NCBI RefSeq assembly: GCF_963082655.1
Contig: NC_081553.1
Span: 208,572,435 to 208,636,434, forward strand
Length of the DNA: 64,000 bases
Reading direction: 5' to 3'
Source of the DNA: Stomoxys calcitrans
Taxonomy: Eukaryota; Arthropoda; Insecta; Diptera; Muscidae
Shown here: in pieces, positions 22,153 through 33,427 of the stretch
Position numbering within the stretch: the first letter of the stretch is position 1
Layout: every line of letters starts with the position of its first letter
Translations under genes and position numbers: made by a program
The notes under the pieces: model-generated
Databases searched by the model: none
The model's input: the letters and a program-made list of their open reading frames with translations, nothing else
What the model was told of the DNA's origin: nothing

Positions 22153-23700
22153 GTCAGAATGAGGTCCAAGTAGCAGTAACCCGACTTAAGAACAACGAGG
22201 CAGCAGGAGCCGATGGGTTACCCGCTGAACTATTTAAGACCGGAGGCGTATGCATCAGCTTATCTGATAAGGCGTATGCATCAGCTTATCTGATAAGGCG
22301 TATGCATCAGCTTATCTGATAAGGCGTATGCATCAGCTTATCTGCGCAATCTGGCTAGAAAAACGCATTCCCGATGATTGAAACCTCAGCATACTATGTC
22401 CCGTACATAAGAAAGGAGACAAGACGGAATGTGCCAACTACAGAGGAGCATAAGTCTCCTCCCCATCGCATACAAGATACTCTCGAGCGTACTGTGTGAA
22501 ATATTAAAACCTAAAGTCAATGAGATAATTGGGCCCTATCAATGCGGCTTTAGACCTGGTAAATCCACCCTAGACCAGATATTCACACTGCGCCAAATCC
22601 TGGAAAAGACCCGAGAAGGACAAATTAACACCTACCATCTCTTTGTTGACTACAAAGCCGCCTTCGATACTCCTTTACGTTCAAAGGTATTTCAACCACA
22701 TTCTGAGTTTGGTATCCCTGCAAAATTAATAAGACTCTGCAGGTTGACGCTTGCTGATACGCGTTCCTCAGTAAGAATAGGAAAGAATCTCTCCGAACCA
22801 TTTAATACCAAACGAGGTTTCAGACAAGGAGACAGCCTATCGTGTGATCTCTTTAATATCCTGCTAGAGAAGATTATACGAGATGCAGATGTGAATATAT
22901 ATGGCACACTAATCACAAGAGAACACATGCTACTCGCCTATGCAGACGACATCGATATCATAGGTCGGTCACCGGAAGTAGTAACTGCAGCCTTTGAAAG
23001 AATCGAAAGAGAGTCAGTGAAAATGGGTCTGGCAGTAAATGGAGATAAGACGGAATGGATGGTTTCAACTCCCAAAAAGCCTTGCACAACCGAGCAGAAA
23101 GTTGGGAACCACAACTTTGCGACAGTCAGTAACTTTATCTACCTCGGCACCGCCGTAACCGAAACGAATGACACCAGTTTTGAGATAAAGCGAAGAATAA
23201 TACTGGCAAACAGATGCTACTTTGGATTAAGTAAGCAGTTTAGAAACAAGGCCACCTCTCGACAAACGAAGACTACACTTTGCAAGACACTGATACTACC
23301 AGTGCTGTTATATGGTTCTGAAGCATGGGTACTTGTGAAAGCAGATGAGGCAGAGCTTGGAGTATTTGAGAGAAAGATTCTTCGTAAAATATATGGACCA
23401 GTTTGAACCACGAGCTGTATGAGCTGTATGACGACGATAGCATAGTTACACGCATCAAAATACAACGGTTGCGTTGGCTAGGTCATGTTGTCAGAATGGA
23501 TGAAGAAGCTCCAGCATAGAAGTCTTTTGAGGGCAAACACGGTGGTACACGCCAACCGGGAAGACCAAAAGCCCGATGGAAAGATCAAGTTATGGAAGAC
23601 ACCTCGAAACTTGGAGTCAGAGATTTTAGAATGAGCGCAGAAGATCGAGGCGCTTGGAACGCTATTCTACGTCCGGCTAGTGGAACAAATATTCTGTCAT
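22153..23700 (+). pseudogene. LINE reverse transcriptase, broken
   Basis: The enzyme would copy the element's RNA into DNA at the target site. Visible in order: NNEAAGADGLPAELFK (about 22192-22239); RIPDD with a stop where Trp is expected (22378-22380); a frameshift at about 22447; then a continuous 22429-23406 frame. That frame carries QCGFRPGKSTLDQI, FVDYKAAFD (motif A with its catalytic Asp), GFRQGDSLSCDLFNI, the catalytic YADD (in LLAYADDIDIIG) and ILPVLLYGSEAW. After a stop at 23404 the tail RLRWLGHVVRMDEEAPA, RPKARWKDQV and ILRPASGTN continues in another frame up to 23700. The palm core is intact, but the protein as a whole is not expressible. The ATG at 22429 is internal, not a true start. 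Confidence 0.85.
22245..22344 (+). repeat. 26-bp tandem repeat inside the LINE, 3.8 copies
   Basis: Units starting GGCGTATGCATCAGCTTATC lie at 22245, 22271, 22297 and 22323 (the last cut short) and are identical. Unit length is not a multiple of three, so the copies read in different frames. It arose after insertion or during reverse transcription; the identity shows it is recent. Confidence 0.9.
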
Positions 23701-23719
23701 AGCCAATTAAAGTAAAGTA

Positions 23720-23956
23720 TTGGGTTGCCCAAAAAGTAATTGCGGATTTTTTAAAAGAAAGTAAATGCGTTTTTAATAAAACTTAGAATGAACGTTAATC
23801 AAATATACTTTTTTTACACTTTTTTTCTAAAGCAAGCTAAAAGTAACAGCTGATAACTGACAGAAGAAAGAATGCAATTACAGAGTCACAAGCTGTGAAA
23901 AAATTTGTCAACGCCGACTATATGAAAAATCCGCAATTACTTTTTGGGCAACCCAA
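23720..23956. mobile_element. Mariner MITE (237 bp) inserted in LINE tail
   Basis: Perfect termini TTGGGTTGCCCAAAAAGTAA at the left and the exact inverse at the right, with TA at 23718-23719 and 23957-23958. The interior joins the two mariner ends and has no transposase. It is better preserved than the 5.16-kb copy, and its position inside the LINE tail makes it the youngest of the three nested elements. Confidence 0.9.
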
Positions 23957-23976
23957 TAAGTTCAACAGTAGTGTCA

Positions 23977-24050
23977 AGTATAGTCCAAATAGTTTGATAA
24001 CCTGATATGGTTCTCATATAAACTAATCACCCGATTTGACTTCTTTGTTT
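23977..24050 (+). repeat. Helentron-like repeat, right part
   Basis: It continues the module cut by the LINE: 'agtatagtccaaatagtttgataacctgatatgg' in pieces, then 'cccgatttgacttctt' (24030-24045). Confidence 0.65.
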
Positions 24051-25386
24051 TTTGTGTCAGGGGGGGTTTTGGTTGTAGCTCTCCCCAGTTACTTGACCTA
24101 TATTGCAAAATATTTGTCCTCGTCCTAGGTAAAACTTATATATAAAAGGGCCTTAAGGTTTGGCCTGAGAACTTCAAACCCTTTTGGGGTTTTGCTGCAG
24201 TGAGCCAAGTCCATAACCCTTATTTGCAATGTCCCACCCCGCAGATTCGGTGTTGTACTGTGTTATAAAAAGATCGGCTTTGACCGACTTTATTCCCTAA
24301 TGTTACTGGCTGACATTGAAGCATGAAAAAGATAGTAGGGCTCACTGCACATTATGAGGTAGGTCATAGCAAATTGGACCTTATGACTAGTCACCCTTTA
24401 AGGCCACGCTTTATAAATCTTGTAATCTTTCTTTTCTCATACCCACAATACAAAATTTATTTTTGCAGAATTTTTAATTCTCTCAAAAATGTTAGTTTAC
24501 ATTCATACTTGTTTGTGTTCAACGCTATCTATATGTGTGTCATGTTAGATTGTGCAGAAATATACATTATTTTATTTCATGATTTCTCATGGTTCGATAG
24601 CTTTTTATGACTTAGAAAAAAGTGAAGCAAAATTAAAGTAAAAAAAAAAGAAACCAAAATCATTAACAAAAAAATTCTATAAAATAACAATTTTATTGCT
24701 TTCGTAGCTGTGTTTGTGTCTAGTTGTCTATGTAGTTTGCGTCTCGAATTGATTTAAATTTCTTGTTTGTAATACGGGTACAACAACAAGTTTACCGTTT
24801 CGTATCGTTTAAAGTTCAAGTATAATGATTTCAAATTTTTAATTTTACTTTTATCTTTTGTTGGTTTATTGCAAACTAGCCCACTTTACGCTTTGATCTT
24901 TGGGCTTAACATTTTTTTTTGTGGGCAATTTACAATTGTAGCCAGTTTGATATATTTTTGGTTTTTTTTGCCATTTGTGTTGGTTTTTTGTTTTTGTTAA
25001 ATGTCAGAAAAATGATTTTAATGATGGATACATTTGGAGTTTCATACAAATATATCATATGACAGTTCATGTAGTTGTCTGTTTTGATCACTCTTTTTTT
25101 TTTTCTTTAACAGAACAAAAGACTTAAGACACAAGCACTTGAGTGTGCTTAAGCAATTAACCAGCATTAACCTAATTAGCATATTTTAATTGATATTGCA
25201 AATAAAGTGGGTTGTGAGGCATTGTTGTGTATGAATTCCTGTAAGAGAAAGTGAATTTGGGACAATTCGAAAAAATAGAGGGCATTTGTATAACCCTACC
25301 ATAAGAAGATGGTATACTTATATACGAGTAGTCATTCCGTTTGATATATCTAGGAATATTGAATATTGATCTAAGAGCCTATGAAA
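24051..25386. other. Non-coding stretch, AT-rich in its right half
   Basis: The left third (24,051-24,400) is GC-richer and may be a decayed repeat. A 95-codon frame at 24323-24610 is rich in Phe/Ile/Tyr with no domain. The motif AACAAAAGACTTAAGACAC occurs at 25115-25133. No gene is supported. Confidence 0.4.
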
Positions 25387-25489
25387 TAGAGGGTAATTTT
25401 TAAGAGCTATAGGAAAGATTTTCAAAAACAAAAAAAAAAAAAAACAGATGCCTTTTTTATTTAAATCGGTAGTACGGTCCATATAACTT

Positions 25490-25786
25490 AATGTTTGAAG
25501 ATTATGCTAAGCAAATGTTGACCGTGACTGCACCTTAAATGGTCCATCCATGTAGTTCAATTTTGGCATACTCTTTCCAATATTTCGGTCGGTATCTCAC
25601 GAATCATTGCTTTAATGTTGTCTTCCAATGCGTCAATTGAAGCGGGTTTGTCTGTATAGACATGAGCTTTAACATAGCCCCCAAAAAATAGTCTAAAGGT
25701 GTTAAATTGCACGATCTAGGCGGCCAATTGATCGGTTCCGAACGTGAAATAAAATGTTCACTAAACTCGCCTTGCAATAAGTCCAT
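25490..25786 (-). pseudogene. Tc1/mariner-superfamily transposase, C-terminal part
   Basis: The translated minus strand gives LLQGEFSEHFISRSEPINW, PPRSCNLTPLDYFL (third catalytic acidic residue in TPLDYF) and, after a frame break, the KAHVYTDKP-like and DNIKA regions. This matches the same family as the 7.2- and 35-kb copies. It is truncated where the Helentron-like repeat begins. Confidence 0.75.
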
Positions 25787-27243
25787 TTTTATACCCACCA
25801 CCGAAGGATGGGGGTATATTCATTTGTCATTCCGTTTGCAACACATCGAAATATCCATTTCCGACCCTATAAAGTATATATATTCTTGATCAGCGTAAAA
25901 ATCTAAGACGATCTGGACATGTCCGTCCGTCTGTCTGTTGAAATCACGCTTCAGTACTTAAAAATAGAGATATTAAGCTGAAACTTTGCACAGATTATTT
26001 TTTTGTCCATAAGCAGGTTAAGTTCGAAGATGGGCTATATCGGACTATATCTTGATATAGCCCCCATATAGGCCGATCCGTCGATTTAGGGTCTTATGCC
26101 CAAAAAAGCCACATTTCATTTAGTGAGTTGTGTTAGGCCCTTTGACATACTTCTTTAATTTGGCTCAGATCGGGTCAAATTTGGATATAGCTGCCATATA
26201 GACCGATCCGATGATTAAGGGTCTTGACCCATAAAAGCCACTTTTATTACCCGATTTTGCTGAAATTTGGGACAGTGAATTGTGTTAGACCCTTTGACAT
26301 ATTTCTTTAATTTGGCCCAAATCGGTCCAGATTTGGATATAGCTGCCATATAGACCGATCCGATGATTAAGGGTCTTAGGCCCATAAAAACCACATATAT
26401 TACCCGATTTTGCTGAAATTTGAGACAGTGAATTGTGTAACGGCCCTTTAAAATCATTCGTCAATTTGGCCCGGATCGCTTCAGATTTGGATATAGCTGC
26501 CATATGTACCGATCTCTCTGTTTTAGGTTTTAAGGCCATAAAAAGCGCATTTATTGTCCGATATCGCTAAAATTTGAGATAGTGAGTTGTCTTAGACCCT
26601 TCGACTTTTTTCTTCAATTTGGCCTTGATCGGTCCAGATTTGGATATAGCTGCCATATATAAACCGATCTCTCGGTTTTAGGTTTTGAGGACACAAAAAG
26701 CGCATTTATTGTCCGATATCGCTGAAATTTGAGATAGTGAGTTGTCTTAGACCCTTCGACTTTTTTCTTCAATTTGGCCTTGGACGTTAAGATTCGCATC
26801 ATCTTGGAAGAAGTATGGTCCAATGATGCCACCACGCCATAAACAGCAACAAACTGTGACTTTTTCTGGATTCAAACTGTGACTTTATCAAAATGCATTG
26901 GTAGCTCTTGCAATACTTCTGGCTAATCTTCCCTCCAAAATCTGAAATGAGCTTCGTCGCTGAACACACACAATTTGAACACGATAAAGTTTCTTAATAG
27001 AGCATGCATTTTCATAATAAATTTCAATAATTTGCAAGCGTTGTTCCTTTATAAGACGATTCATTGTTAAATTATTGACCAAACTGAAGATGTTTGACAG
27101 TGAAACAAAACACGAAACGTGTGTGAGCTGTTTAATCCAGTGTTGCCAAAAAGATTTTGCTAAACAATCACTGTTTTTATACCCGAGGTGGTGGGTATCC
27201 AAAGTTCGGCTCGGCCGAACTTAGTGCCTTCTGACGTGTTTTA
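25787..27243 (+). repeat. Helentron-like interspersed repeat with both ends
   Basis: The 5' end TTTTTATACCCACCACCG (25787-25804) is followed by GGATGGGGGTATATTCATTT, the 'tattcttgatcagcg' block and six modules with 'gatatagctgccatatagaccgatc' (26,050-26,660). The 3' end has ATACCCGAGGTGGTGGGTATC (27178-27198), then the hairpin AAGTTCGGCTCGGCCGAACTT (27201-27221) and a T-rich tail. Between 26,777 and 27,175 it is interrupted by transposase sequence. Confidence 0.75.
26777..27175 (-). pseudogene. Tc1/mariner-superfamily transposase, N-terminal and middle pieces
   Basis: The minus strand starts MNRLIKEQRLQIIEIYYENA (about 27064 backwards). A deletion then joins it to the region before SDEAHF (about 26,960) and to the VTVCCCLWRGGIIGPYFFQDDANLNV-like core at 26,777-26,870, with stops and an 'attcaaactgtgac' duplication at 26,869-26,885. 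It is far too damaged to function. Confidence 0.7.
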
Positions 27244-27760
27244 TTTTATTTTTTTTTATTATTTATTTCATAAATTTGTTTTTCACTTTATTTTTTTTTT
27301 AAGAATTTTTAAATTCATCAGAAATTTTTTTACCCGTTTTTGGACGTTTTGAAAATTAATTTTTTATTTGGCATTTTGTTGTTTTATTTTGATTGATGTT
27401 TTTGTCATGCATACCAAACATATTATTTATATGATGAATTCATTTCCATATTGACTCGAATCATATTTTTAATTTTTTTTACTATACCAGAACAAAAGAC
27501 TTAAGACACGTGCGTTTTAATGTACTTGAGGAATGAGTATTATTAACCTCATTAATATCATTGGGTACATTGTTGGGTACCAGCTTGAAGCTTTGAACGG
27601 TAGTGACAACTTTGACACTTCATTTTTCTAAACTGACGACACATATCTCCCGTATGGTTCTGTGTGTTCATCCAAAAAAATTAGAATATGTTAAGTCATC
27701 AAATGATTCACTAACATTTGCGAAAAATAAGGAATAAATCACACTGTTAAAAAACAATTA
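27244..27760. other. AT-rich non-coding stretch
   Basis: T-rich, with the motif AACAAAAGACTTAAGACAC at 27491-27509 and a following 'attaacctcattaat' that resembles the flank of the 25.1-kb copy. No coding signal. Confidence 0.45.
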
Positions 27761-27764
27761 CCAT

Positions 27765-28005
27765 TGTGAAGGAACGCTTCTAAAGGTGATGAACCCCAGT
27801 TTCAACTCAATGATATAGAGCCTCCTTTTTATAGCCGAGTCCAAACGGCGTGCCGCAGTACGACACCTCTTTGGGGAAAAGTTTTTACTTGGCTACCATA
27901 CCACAAATGTCGCCAGCATTAGGAGGGGATAACCACCGCTGAAGATTTTTTCGGATGTTCATGCCAGGATTCGAATCCAGGCATTCAGCGTCATTGGCAA
28001 CAAAA
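27765..28005 (-). mobile_element. tRNA-derived SINE, decayed (reverse copy)
   Basis: On the minus strand it shows CAATGACGCTGAATGCCTGG, then a perfect B box GGATTCGAATCCTGGC, then the body including the reverse of TTTATAGCCGAGTCCAAACG. The A-box end is truncated. Confidence 0.7.
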
Positions 28006-28174
28006 AATGATAGTAGTTACCAATAACAAATTTGTGTCTAGTCATTTCGTTTATAACACCACGATATATTGACTTGGAGAGGTTTTAAGTCGACCTAGCC
28101 ACTATAGCGGTCGATCGAATACAGATATTCGCTCGAAAATTTGCACAGTCTTACATCAAAAGAAGTGATAGACC
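28006..28174 (+). repeat. Helentron-like repeat fragment
   Basis: Short plus-strand piece with 'tcatttcgtttataacacc' and 'gctcgaaaatttgcacag', cut at the MITE. Confidence 0.45.
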
Positions 28175-28176
28175 TA

Positions 28177-28408
28177 CAGGGTGGCTGATGAATATTGCTA
28201 CAATGATGAATATTGCTACATTTTTTTTTCGGTGTATGGAATACATTTTTCTTTTATTCATGTTAAATTAAATTATTAAATTAATTATTAAATTATTATT
28301 AATTAAATTAATTAATTAATTAATTAAATTAATTATTAAATTATTATTATTAAATAGAAAAAAAGTTATTACATTTTTTTTTGGTAGCGGCTTTCATCAG
28401 CCACCCTG
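28177..28408. mobile_element. MITE with CAGGGTGGCTGATGAA inverted ends
   Basis: The ends CAGGGTGGCTGATGAA and TTCATCAGCCACCCTG are perfect inverted repeats of 16 bp, with TA at 28175-28176 and 28409-28410. That suits a Tc1/mariner-type transposase. The interior is dominated by an (ATTA)n/(AAATT)n tract at 28,260-28,356. Near the left end a 17-bp stretch containing ATGAATATTGCTACA is duplicated. Confidence 0.8.
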
Positions 28409-28410
28409 TA

Positions 28411-29425
28411 CATCAAAAACAAATAAAAGCGTGCTAAGTTCGGTCGTACTGAATCTTGGGAACCCAGCACCATGAATTCGCTAAAAATTTATACCATCTA
28501 AATTTAGTTGAATGGCATCATTTTATTCTACATACCAAACATCAGCAAAATTAAAGCTTCTAGGAACCGAACAAGGATAATGGAGAGACCGGTTTATATG
28601 GAAGCTATATCAGGTTATAGACCGATTTGGACCGTACTCGGCACAGTTGTTGGAAGTCATAACAGAACACTGTGTGAAAAATTTCAGCTATATCGGACAA
28701 AAAATGTGGCTTCTAGGAGCTCAAGAAGTCAAATCGGGAGATCGGTTTATATGGGAGCAATATCAAGTTATGGACCGATTTAGACCTTACTAAGCACAGT
28801 TGTTAGAAGTCAGAAGAAAATACTATGTGTAAAATTTATGCCAAATTGGATGAAATTTGAGGCTTCCAGGGGCTCAAGAAGTCAAATCGGGAGATCGGTT
28901 TATATGGGAGCTATATCAGGTTATAGACCGATTTAAACCGCACTTAGCACACCTAAATCGGACAAAAATGGGGGCTTGTAAGGCTCAAAAAGTCAAATCG
29001 GGGGATCGGTTTATATGGGAGCTATATCAGGTTATAAACCGATTTGGGCCGTACTTTACACAGTTGTTCGAAATCATAACAGAACACTATGTGCAAAGTT
29101 GCAGGCAAATCGGATGAAAATTGAGGCTTGCAGGGGCTCAAGCAGTCAAATCGATCAAGATCGGTTTATATGGGAGCTATATCCAAATCTGAAGCGATAT
29201 GGCCCATTTGCAATCCCCAACGAGCTACATCAATATTAACGTTCTAACGCTATCGTGATTTCGACAGATGTACGGACGGACGGATGAACATGTCTAGATC
29301 GAATCAGAATGTCGAGAGGATCCAGAACATATATACTTTATGGGGTCGTAGATCAATAATTTAAGGTGTTACAAACGAAATTGTTAGATTAGTATACCCC
29401 CATCCTATAGTGGTGGGTATAACAA
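28411..29425 (-). repeat. Helentron-like interspersed repeat (reverse copy, near full length)
   Basis: The 3' end is at the left: 'gcgtgctaagttcggtcgtactgaatc' type hairpin (28430-28456), then GGGAACCCAGCACCATG. Modules with 'gggagatcggtttatatgggagctatatcagg' recur at 28,735, 28,890 and 29,000. The 5' end is at 29,398-29,425 (CCATCCTATAGTGGTGGGTA). The open frames here only trace the modules. Confidence 0.7.
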
Positions 29426-29429
29426 GTCT

Positions 29430-31276
29430 TTCTGATGTCGATCTTTCGAGATAGTAAATGATCAATTTCGGTTCAGATTTTGATCTCTAGATTTGAGATC
29501 TTGGGACCCTGAAAGCCGCAATTTATGAGTATTAGGATTCGGGTCAAAATTGGCGTGTAGTGTTCTGACCCGACTTCTAAAAACCGGTATTTAATCTGAT
29601 ATAGCTATAAAGTATATATATTCTTGATCGTCGTAAAAATCTAAGACGATCTAGCCATGTTCGTCCGTCTGTCTGTTGAAATCACGCTACAGTCTTTAAA
29701 AATAGAGATATTGAGCTGAAACTTTGCAAAGATTATTTGTTTGTCCATAAGCAGGTTAAGTTCGAAGATGGGCTATATCGGACTATATCTTGATATAGCC
29801 CCCATATAGACCGATCCGCCGATTTAGGGTCTTATGCCCAAAAAAGCCACATTTATTATCCGATTTTGCTGAAATTTGGGACATTGAGTTGTGTTAAGTC
29901 CCTCGACATACTTCTTTAATTTGGCCCAGATCGGTCCAGATTTGGATATAGCTGCCATATAGACCGATCCGATGATTAAGGGTCTTAGGCCCATAAAAGC
30001 CACTTTTATTACCCGATTTTGCTGAAATTTGGGACAGTGAATTGTGTTAGACCCTTTGACATATTTCTTTAATTTGGCCCAGATCGGTCCAGATTTGGAT
30101 ATAGCTGCCATATAGACCGATCCGAAGATTAAGGGTCTTAGGCCCATAAAACCCACATATATTACCCGATTTTGCTGAAATTTGGGACAGTGAGTTGTGT
30201 TACGTCAGTCGACATCCTTCTTCAATTTGGCCCCAATCGGTCCAGATTTGGATATAGCTGCCATATAGACCGATCTCTTGATTTAAGGTCTTGGGCCCAT
30301 TAAAGGCGCATTTATTGTCTGATTTTCCCAAAATTTGGGAAAGTGAGTTGTGTTAGGCCCTTCGACATTCTTCTTCAATTTGGTCCAAATCGGTCCAGAT
30401 TTGGATATAGCTGCCATATAGACCCATATCTCGATTTAAGGTCATGGGCCCATAAAAGTCGCATTTTTAGTCCGATGTCGCCGAAATTTGAGACAGTGAC
30501 CGTATAGACCGATCTCTTGATTTAAGGTCTTGGGTCCATAAATGGCGAATTTATAGTCCCATTTCGCCTAAATTTGGGACAGTGAGTTGTCTTAGGTCCT
30601 TCAACATTCTTCGTCAATTTGGCTCAGATCGCTCCAAATTTGGATATAGCTGCCATATAGACCCATATCTCGATTTAAGGTCATGGACCCATAAAAGGCG
30701 CATTTATAGTCCGATGTCGCCGAAATTTGAGACAGTGAGTTGGCTGCCATATAGACCGATATTTCGATTTAAGGTCATGAGCCCATAAAAGGCGCATTTA
30801 TTGTCCGATTTCGCTGAAATTTGGGACAGTGAGTTGTGTTAGGCCCTTCGACATCCTTCTTGAATTTGGCTTAGATCGGGTCAGATTTGGATATAGCTGT
30901 CATATGGGCCGATCTCTCGATTTTAAGTCATGGTCACATAAAAAACGCATTTATTATCCGAATTCTCTGAAATTTGACACAGTGACTTGTGTTAGGCTTT
31001 TCGACATCCGTATCCTTTATGGTTCAGATCGGTCTATATTTGGATATAGCTACCAAAAAGACCAATATTTTGCTCAATTGAACAATGACTTGTACTTATT
31101 AGACCACTCAATGTCCGTGCCGAGTTTGGTCCAAATCGGACCATATTTCGATATAGCTGCTATGGGGTCATAAATAATGCTTTTTTTTACCGAATTTTGA
31201 CGAAAGGTGGTTTACATTTATACCCGAGGTGGTGGGTATCCAAAGATCGGTCCAGCCGAACTTAATGCCTTTTTAC
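29430..31276 (+). repeat. Helentron-like interspersed repeat, long copy
   Basis: After a diverged piece (29,430-29,600), the copy starts at 'ataaagtatatatattcttg' (29,605). It runs through about nine modules of 150-190 bp, with 'gatatagctgccatatagaccgatc' and 'gggacagtgagttgtgtta'. It ends with TATACCCGAGGTGGTGGGTA (31219-31238) and a hairpin of AGATCGGTCCAGCCGAACTT type (31243-31262). The long frames are modules read through. Confidence 0.7.
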
Positions 31277-31450
31277 TTGCTATTCATTCTGACAAAATGA
31301 TCTAACCAACGCAACCATTGTATTCTGATATGTTTAGCTATGTCAATGTCGCCATACAGCTCATAGAGTTTGTAGTTTATACAATGTCGATACTCTCTAT
31401 CAATGCAAACTGGTTCATAAATTTTACTAAGAATCTTTCTCTCAAACACT
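31277..31450 (-). pseudogene. LINE reverse transcriptase C-terminal fragment
   Basis: The minus strand encodes LEVFERKILSKIYEPVC and IRIQWLRWLDHFVRMNSK. These correspond to the ends of the reverse transcriptases at 23.3 kb (GVFERKILRKIYGPV) and 34.2 kb. Only this tail is present; both sides are unrelated sequence. Confidence 0.7.
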
Positions 31451-33359
31451 TCAAGCAATGCTAGGGTTGCCAACATAAATATTTGAAGTTTCTGCTGTGT
31501 ATTTACAGTTGCGGGTGTTAGGGTTACAACTAGAGTCTGGATTTTTTGCAATATCGAAATTTAGCCATCAATTATTTGGAATATGGGTTGGTATTTTGTA
31601 TATATGCACACTCAATCGAAGTTCTGAAGCCCTTATTTGTTTATAAAATAAAAATACCAGCGCATTCAGAAAATAATGAATGCTAAAATTTCGATTTTGC
31701 ATATACACTGGAATCCAGTTATAACTGTAACATCTTGAATGGTTAAGATATAGATATATTCTATATGTGCTTTTATTACTTACATGCTCAACCTTATAGG
31801 AAGAGATTCGGATGTTGGTAAAGTTGCATTTTAAAGTAAGCCTCAGAAATATTTTGCGAAATAATCACAGTCGAATTGAATTATTTCGCGACCTAGTTTC
31901 CCCTAAAACTCGTCAATAAAGATTAGTTTTCTCCTCATAAAACGAGAAATTTAAGAGGCATAATGCCATAGCTGGGCTATATATACTTCTTATGATGTAT
32001 TTGACAAACATTTCAATGTAATGCATTTTCTTGCGGTTTTGTCCAAGCTCATATACAGCATATAAGCTACCCTTCTTACAACGCATTTGACTAACATCTC
32101 ACTGTAATGCGTTTTCTTGCGGTTTAGCCCAACCGCAAAAGCCTAAATCAAACTCTTTTTATGGTTATAGTACACGTTTGAAAGGCATTTACCATTGCCG
32201 GTATACTTTTTGCACCATGCTCAATGACATAGTTGGCCTTTTTTTCTGTTCCATTTTTGGCTGATAGGCTTTGCAACACGTTTGTGTCTTAAGTCTTTTG
32301 TTTATCTCCTACCAGCACAATCTTCACTAGTGTGTTAGAAAAAACTTAGGTATTAAAAAAAGTTTTATTTTATGCAACAACAACAACAACATACATATGC
32401 AACCAACTGCAAACCAACAACAACAAGAACATCACACTTGATAAACAAAACAATACAACGTGGTACTTTGGGTGAAGGTTTCCAACCCAATGACTGACCA
32501 TTGGTGTAAGAAAACTGAATCATGCCACAGTTAATAAAAACAAAATCTGCAAACACAAAACAATATTTTGCAAAAACAAAGAAAAAAAAAAAGACTGCTT
32601 AGCTCCACTAGAAACGAGACTTATGGCAGTTGTTTCGAAAAAGTTTCAAATGCAAATATAAGAAGGAAAAGAGAACATTAAGTTTGAAGCCAACTTGAGT
32701 AGAAATACACAACATTTTCAGAATGAAAATTCGCCATTGAAGGCTATGCTCCGAGCTCTGTTGAGAGCTTCATTACAATAGCCAGAGATAATTTCAACAT
32801 ACAGACTTAAGGTTTTTTTGAAACACTTTTGAAAGGCAATATACCAAAAAGTCGTGCAGTTTGGATTTCTTTATTGGCTTAAAACAAAACAAAACAAAAA
32901 AATATAACAAAACAGTATATAAATAAATAAAAAGGAGACATTTTATGTCTACATAAAAACTAAATGCAATGGAATGGGAATGGCAAATCATTGGATTTTT
33001 GTAAAAGGTAAAGAATTTTTCTTTAGCATTATAATGCAGTTTTATTATGATTAAAATGTTTGGCCGTCTGGTCTTTTAATTACTTGTCATAAGGTACAGA
33101 CTTGTGAATGCTCCACAATAAGCCACAGGTGCATGGTTAGGAAATAAGGAATACAAGTAAAATCTTAAGACAGCGTTTCAAATTATCTTATTAACCATTT
33201 ATTTGAATTTTTTTGAATTCTGTAAAATAAAATATTAATTTTATCTCTAATAGTCACATAAAATACATGTGGAATACCGCATAGTAATCGAAACTTCTAT
33301 TTGACTTCTCGAACCTTTAAAAGCCTTATTCCATTGCTAATTAGTATGAATTTTGAATT
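31451..33359. other. Single-copy-looking non-coding DNA
   Basis: It contains a duplicated phrase, 'catttgac(t)aacatttcaatgtaatgcattttcttgcggtttt' type, at about 31,996-32,045 and 32,086-32,130. A reverse copy of AACAAAAGACTTAAGACAC lies at 32,284-32,302, and a (CAA)n microsatellite at 32,377-32,392. No gene or RNA is recognised. Confidence 0.45.
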
Positions 33360-33420
33360 AGTTGTGAAATACATAGTGCTGGGTATCCAAAGTTCGGATT
33401 GCCAGAACGCATAGCTCTTT
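33360..33420 (+). repeat. Helentron-like repeat, 3' end only
   Basis: 'gtgctgggtatccaaagttcgg' in pieces, followed by a decayed hairpin and 'ctcttttacatcgg'. A solo 3' terminus. Confidence 0.45.
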
Positions 33421-33427
33421 TACATCG

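Larger units (their letters stand above)
22153..23960 (+). mobile_element. LINE (non-LTR retrotransposon), 5'-truncated, with MITE in its 3' tail
   Basis: The insertion is bounded by a perfect 16-bp target-site duplication. It carries the second half of a pol gene and ends in a short tandem tail ('aattaaagtaaagta', 23705-23719). A mariner MITE has landed in that tail at TA. The conserved C-terminal protein tail (RLRWLGHVVRM) occurs in RTE-like and related LINE clades; the exact clade is unresolved. Related fragments lie at 31.27-31.45 and 33.66-34.67 kb. Confidence 0.85.
25389..27175 (-). mobile_element. Tc1/mariner-superfamily element, broken by a Helentron-like repeat
   Basis: The 3' end is at 25389 (GAGGGTAATTTTTAAGAGC, close to the family's AAGGGTGATTTTT end) after a TA. 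The C-terminal transposase part lies at 25,490-25,786, the middle at 26,777-26,880 and the N-terminus at about 26,990-27,064. All are on the minus strand and in the right order, with 990 bp of Helentron-like sequence between C-terminal and middle parts. The opposite terminal repeat is not seen. Confidence 0.6.

Noticed and set aside
29824..30156. Repetitive proteins on the minus strand (also at 26215-26539 and 2391-2681) with recurring SVYMAAISKSGPIWA
   Set aside because: They are the Helentron-like modules read in a chance open frame; both strands show similar frames.
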